From: JBCBJZ01 sp038522635
Lineage (GTDB): Bacteria; Pseudomonadota; Alphaproteobacteria; Rhizobiales; Hyphomicrobiaceae
DNA length: 8,385 nt
Assembly (NCBI GenBank): GCA_038522635.1
Contig: JBCBJZ010000156.1
Location: 1 to 8,385, forward strand
Direction: 5' to 3'
A program made the position numbers and the translations under genes. Shown piece by piece: positions 7,619 through 8,385 of this stretch. The first letter of the stretch is position 1. Each line of letters starts with the position of its first letter. The notes under the pieces are model-generated. The model did no database searches and had not been told where the DNA came from. It saw only the letters and a program-made list of their open reading frames with translations.

Positions 7619-8272
7619 GTGTTGCATCAAGGGCGTCGGTCCAAGCGGACACGCACTGGCAAGACGCGCTGGCACGAATGGTTCTATATTGCTGGACGAA
7701 CCAACTACAAGAAACAGCGGTGGTTCCAAGATCCAAGAGCCAGCTTCAACGTCCAACAATTTCTAAGTTGGGGCTCCACGCTTCGTTTTGCCCTAATTGA
7801 TCGGAAGGGTTATGTGACGGGAAAGCGCAACGCGACCTTCTATGAGATTCAATCCGATCTCGACGGCCTTGATGTTCTTGTTAAGACAATGCCAGCAGCA
7901 GTAGCTGAATTGTATAAAGCGCAAAGGTCGCAAGAGTGCCGCTTCGGCGAATCAGGGTGTTTCATGACAACAGCCTGCTGCAAAGTCGTCGGCCTGCAAG
8001 ACGACTGTTGGGAGCTAACCCAATTGCGGAGTTTGAGGGCGTGGGTTCTGGATCATTCAGCAACGGGACGTACAGAGGTTGACGAATACTACAATCTCGC
8101 GCCGAAGATTATAGCGGCGATCGACAAACTGCCAGAGGCGGAGACGATCTATCGACGGTTGTATTTCTCGTACATCGTACCGTGCGCGGCGCTGAATTTC
8201 TTCGGTCTGAGACAAGCGTCCCGTCGTCGCTACCACCGGATGATTGCAGAAGCACAAGGCGTCGCCGCGTAA
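7619..8272 (+). CDS. C-terminal portion with CFI-like cysteine motif (possible truncated product)
   Basis: The part of the interrupted gene that can begin at a conventional start codon (GTG 7619 or TTG 7622), 217 residues. An automatic annotation would probably call this as a hypothetical protein. No ribosome site precedes either start, and the frame continues open upstream to 7259, so the start is probably artificial. The first 100 residues are rich in Trp, Arg and Lys (WHEWFYIAGR, KKQRWF). The last 100 carry the C-F-M-T-T-A-C-C, D-D-C-W-E-L, L-R-S-L-R and E-Y-Y-N-L-A-P elements and a basic end (RRRYHRM). Related domains with CFITTA...DDC...LR.FRD are known at the C-termini of assorted bacterial proteins; their role is not established to my knowledge. 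Confidence 0.5.
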   Translation: MLHQGRRSKRTRTGKTRWHEWFYIAGRTNYKKQRWFQDPRASFNVQQFLSWGSTLRFALIDRKGYVTGKRNATFYEIQSDLDGLDVLVKTMPAAVAELYKAQRSQECRFGESGCFMTTACCKVVGLQDDCWELTQLRSLRAWVLDHSATGRTEVDEYYNLAPKIIAAIDKLPEAETIYRRLYFSYIVPCAALNFFGLRQASRRRYHRMIAEAQGVAA

Positions 8273-8318
8273 GCCCTTTAAAACGGTCCGTCAACAAACC
8301 GGGTCCCGCATGTCCGCA

Positions 8319-8373
8319 TCTAGAGTCGGTTCGCTTAAGCTTGAAGCGGAACCGACATCTAGGCTTTTGTTTT
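8319..8373 (+). repeat. Hairpin plus T-tract repeat, copy B (terminator-like)
   Basis: Inverted copy of 4713-4767 with 51 of 55 identical bases. The stem is CTAGA (8320-8324) with TCTAG (8358-8362), GTCGGTT (8325-8331) with AACCGAC (8350-8356), and CGCTT (8332-8336) with AAGCG (8344-8348), with single bulges at 8349 and 8357. TTTTGTTTT follows at 8365-8373. It is 47 bases after the stop of the interrupted gene and in the orientation of a terminator for it. Confidence 0.75.
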
Positions 8374-8385
8374 CAAAACAAAAGC
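8363..8385. repeat. Perfect 11-base inverted repeat at the window end
   Basis: GCTTTTGTTTT (8363-8373), a single C, then AAAACAAAAGC (8375-8385). The right arm equals the outer end of the repeat family seen at 4713, so another copy facing the opposite way may begin here and run beyond the window. Confidence 0.7.

Larger units (their letters stand above)
7109..8272 (+). pseudogene. Stop-interrupted gene for an exported CFI-motif protein
   Basis: One frame is open from ATG 7109 to the TAA at 8270-8272 (388 codons) except for a TAG at 7256-7258, codon 50. The ATG follows GGAGG. Residues 1-26 form an export signal with a twin-arginine-like start (DRRRFN), a hydrophobic run and a T-R-A cleavage site. 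From codon 51 on, no ATG, GTG or TTG occurs until 7619, yet the 120 codons between keep protein-like composition (LSGQWTLRNRRGRR, then HPHLYLTFENDD). This makes a single broken gene more likely than two genes. The C-terminal part has C284-F-M-T-T-A-C-C, D-D-C300, L-R and E-Y-Y-x-x-A-P (326-332), resembling the CFI-box type. Base composition is AT-richer than the left part. Sequencing error, amber suppression or recent nonsense mutation are the alternatives. Confidence 0.7.

Noticed and set aside
7427..7766. Overlapping frames on both strands within the interrupted gene
   Set aside because: The frame in phase with 7109 and 8272 accounts for this stretch; the others lack a good start site and resemble shadows.

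Overview
This window looks like chromosomal DNA of a GC-rich alphaproteobacterium, most likely of the Hyphomicrobiales (Rhizobiales) type. The reasons are the high-GC codon use, the character of the ThiC, HIT and HAD proteins, and the palindromic intergenic repeats. The placement is inference; no species-level call is possible from sequence reading alone.

Left part (1-1519): a short palindromic element at the very edge leads into a HIT-family nucleotide-binding protein (133-570). A secreted four-cysteine protein of unknown function (663-1106) follows, and then, after an 11-base gap, a four-helix membrane protein (1118-1519). Centre-left (1550-3734): a clear TPP riboswitch precedes thiC, which makes the pyrimidine half of thiamine. 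The aptamer is followed by about 155 bases of leader containing two overlapping small hairpins. No other thi gene is in view.

Centre (3735-5510): two minus-strand genes, a classical short-chain dehydrogenase (3834-4610) and an unrecognised protein that looks like two related small beta-rich domains (4807-5364), are separated by two tandem palindromic repeats. Centre-right (5511-6675): a plus-strand pair encodes a type II haloacid-dehalogenase-like HAD protein and a small protein resembling the dimeric alpha/beta-barrel monooxygenase fold.

Right part (about 6745-8385) differs from the rest. It is visibly AT-richer (27/60 G+C at 7141-7200 against 42/60 at 5701-5760, counted by hand) and holds a doubtful small ORF. 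It also holds a gene that is open in one frame from 7109 to 8272 except for a single in-frame TAG at 7256-7258. Its start encodes a twin-arginine-like export signal. Its C-terminus carries a cysteine motif (CFMTTACC...DDC...LR...EYY..AP) resembling the CFI-box type of domain.

Two families of intergenic repeats deserve attention. Family 1 is a palindromic element of about 73 bp at 5425-5497, between two divergent genes, with a second copy at 1-65 cut by the window edge. Family 2 is a hairpin plus T-rich tract at 4713-4767 and, inverted, at 8319-8373 (51/55 identical). Each family 2 copy lies 3' of a gene in the orientation expected of a terminator. I see no tRNA, rRNA, CRISPR array, transposase or integrase. 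The only candidate for an unusual system is the right-hand stop-interrupted exported protein, and the evidence favours a decayed accessory gene over a new mechanism.
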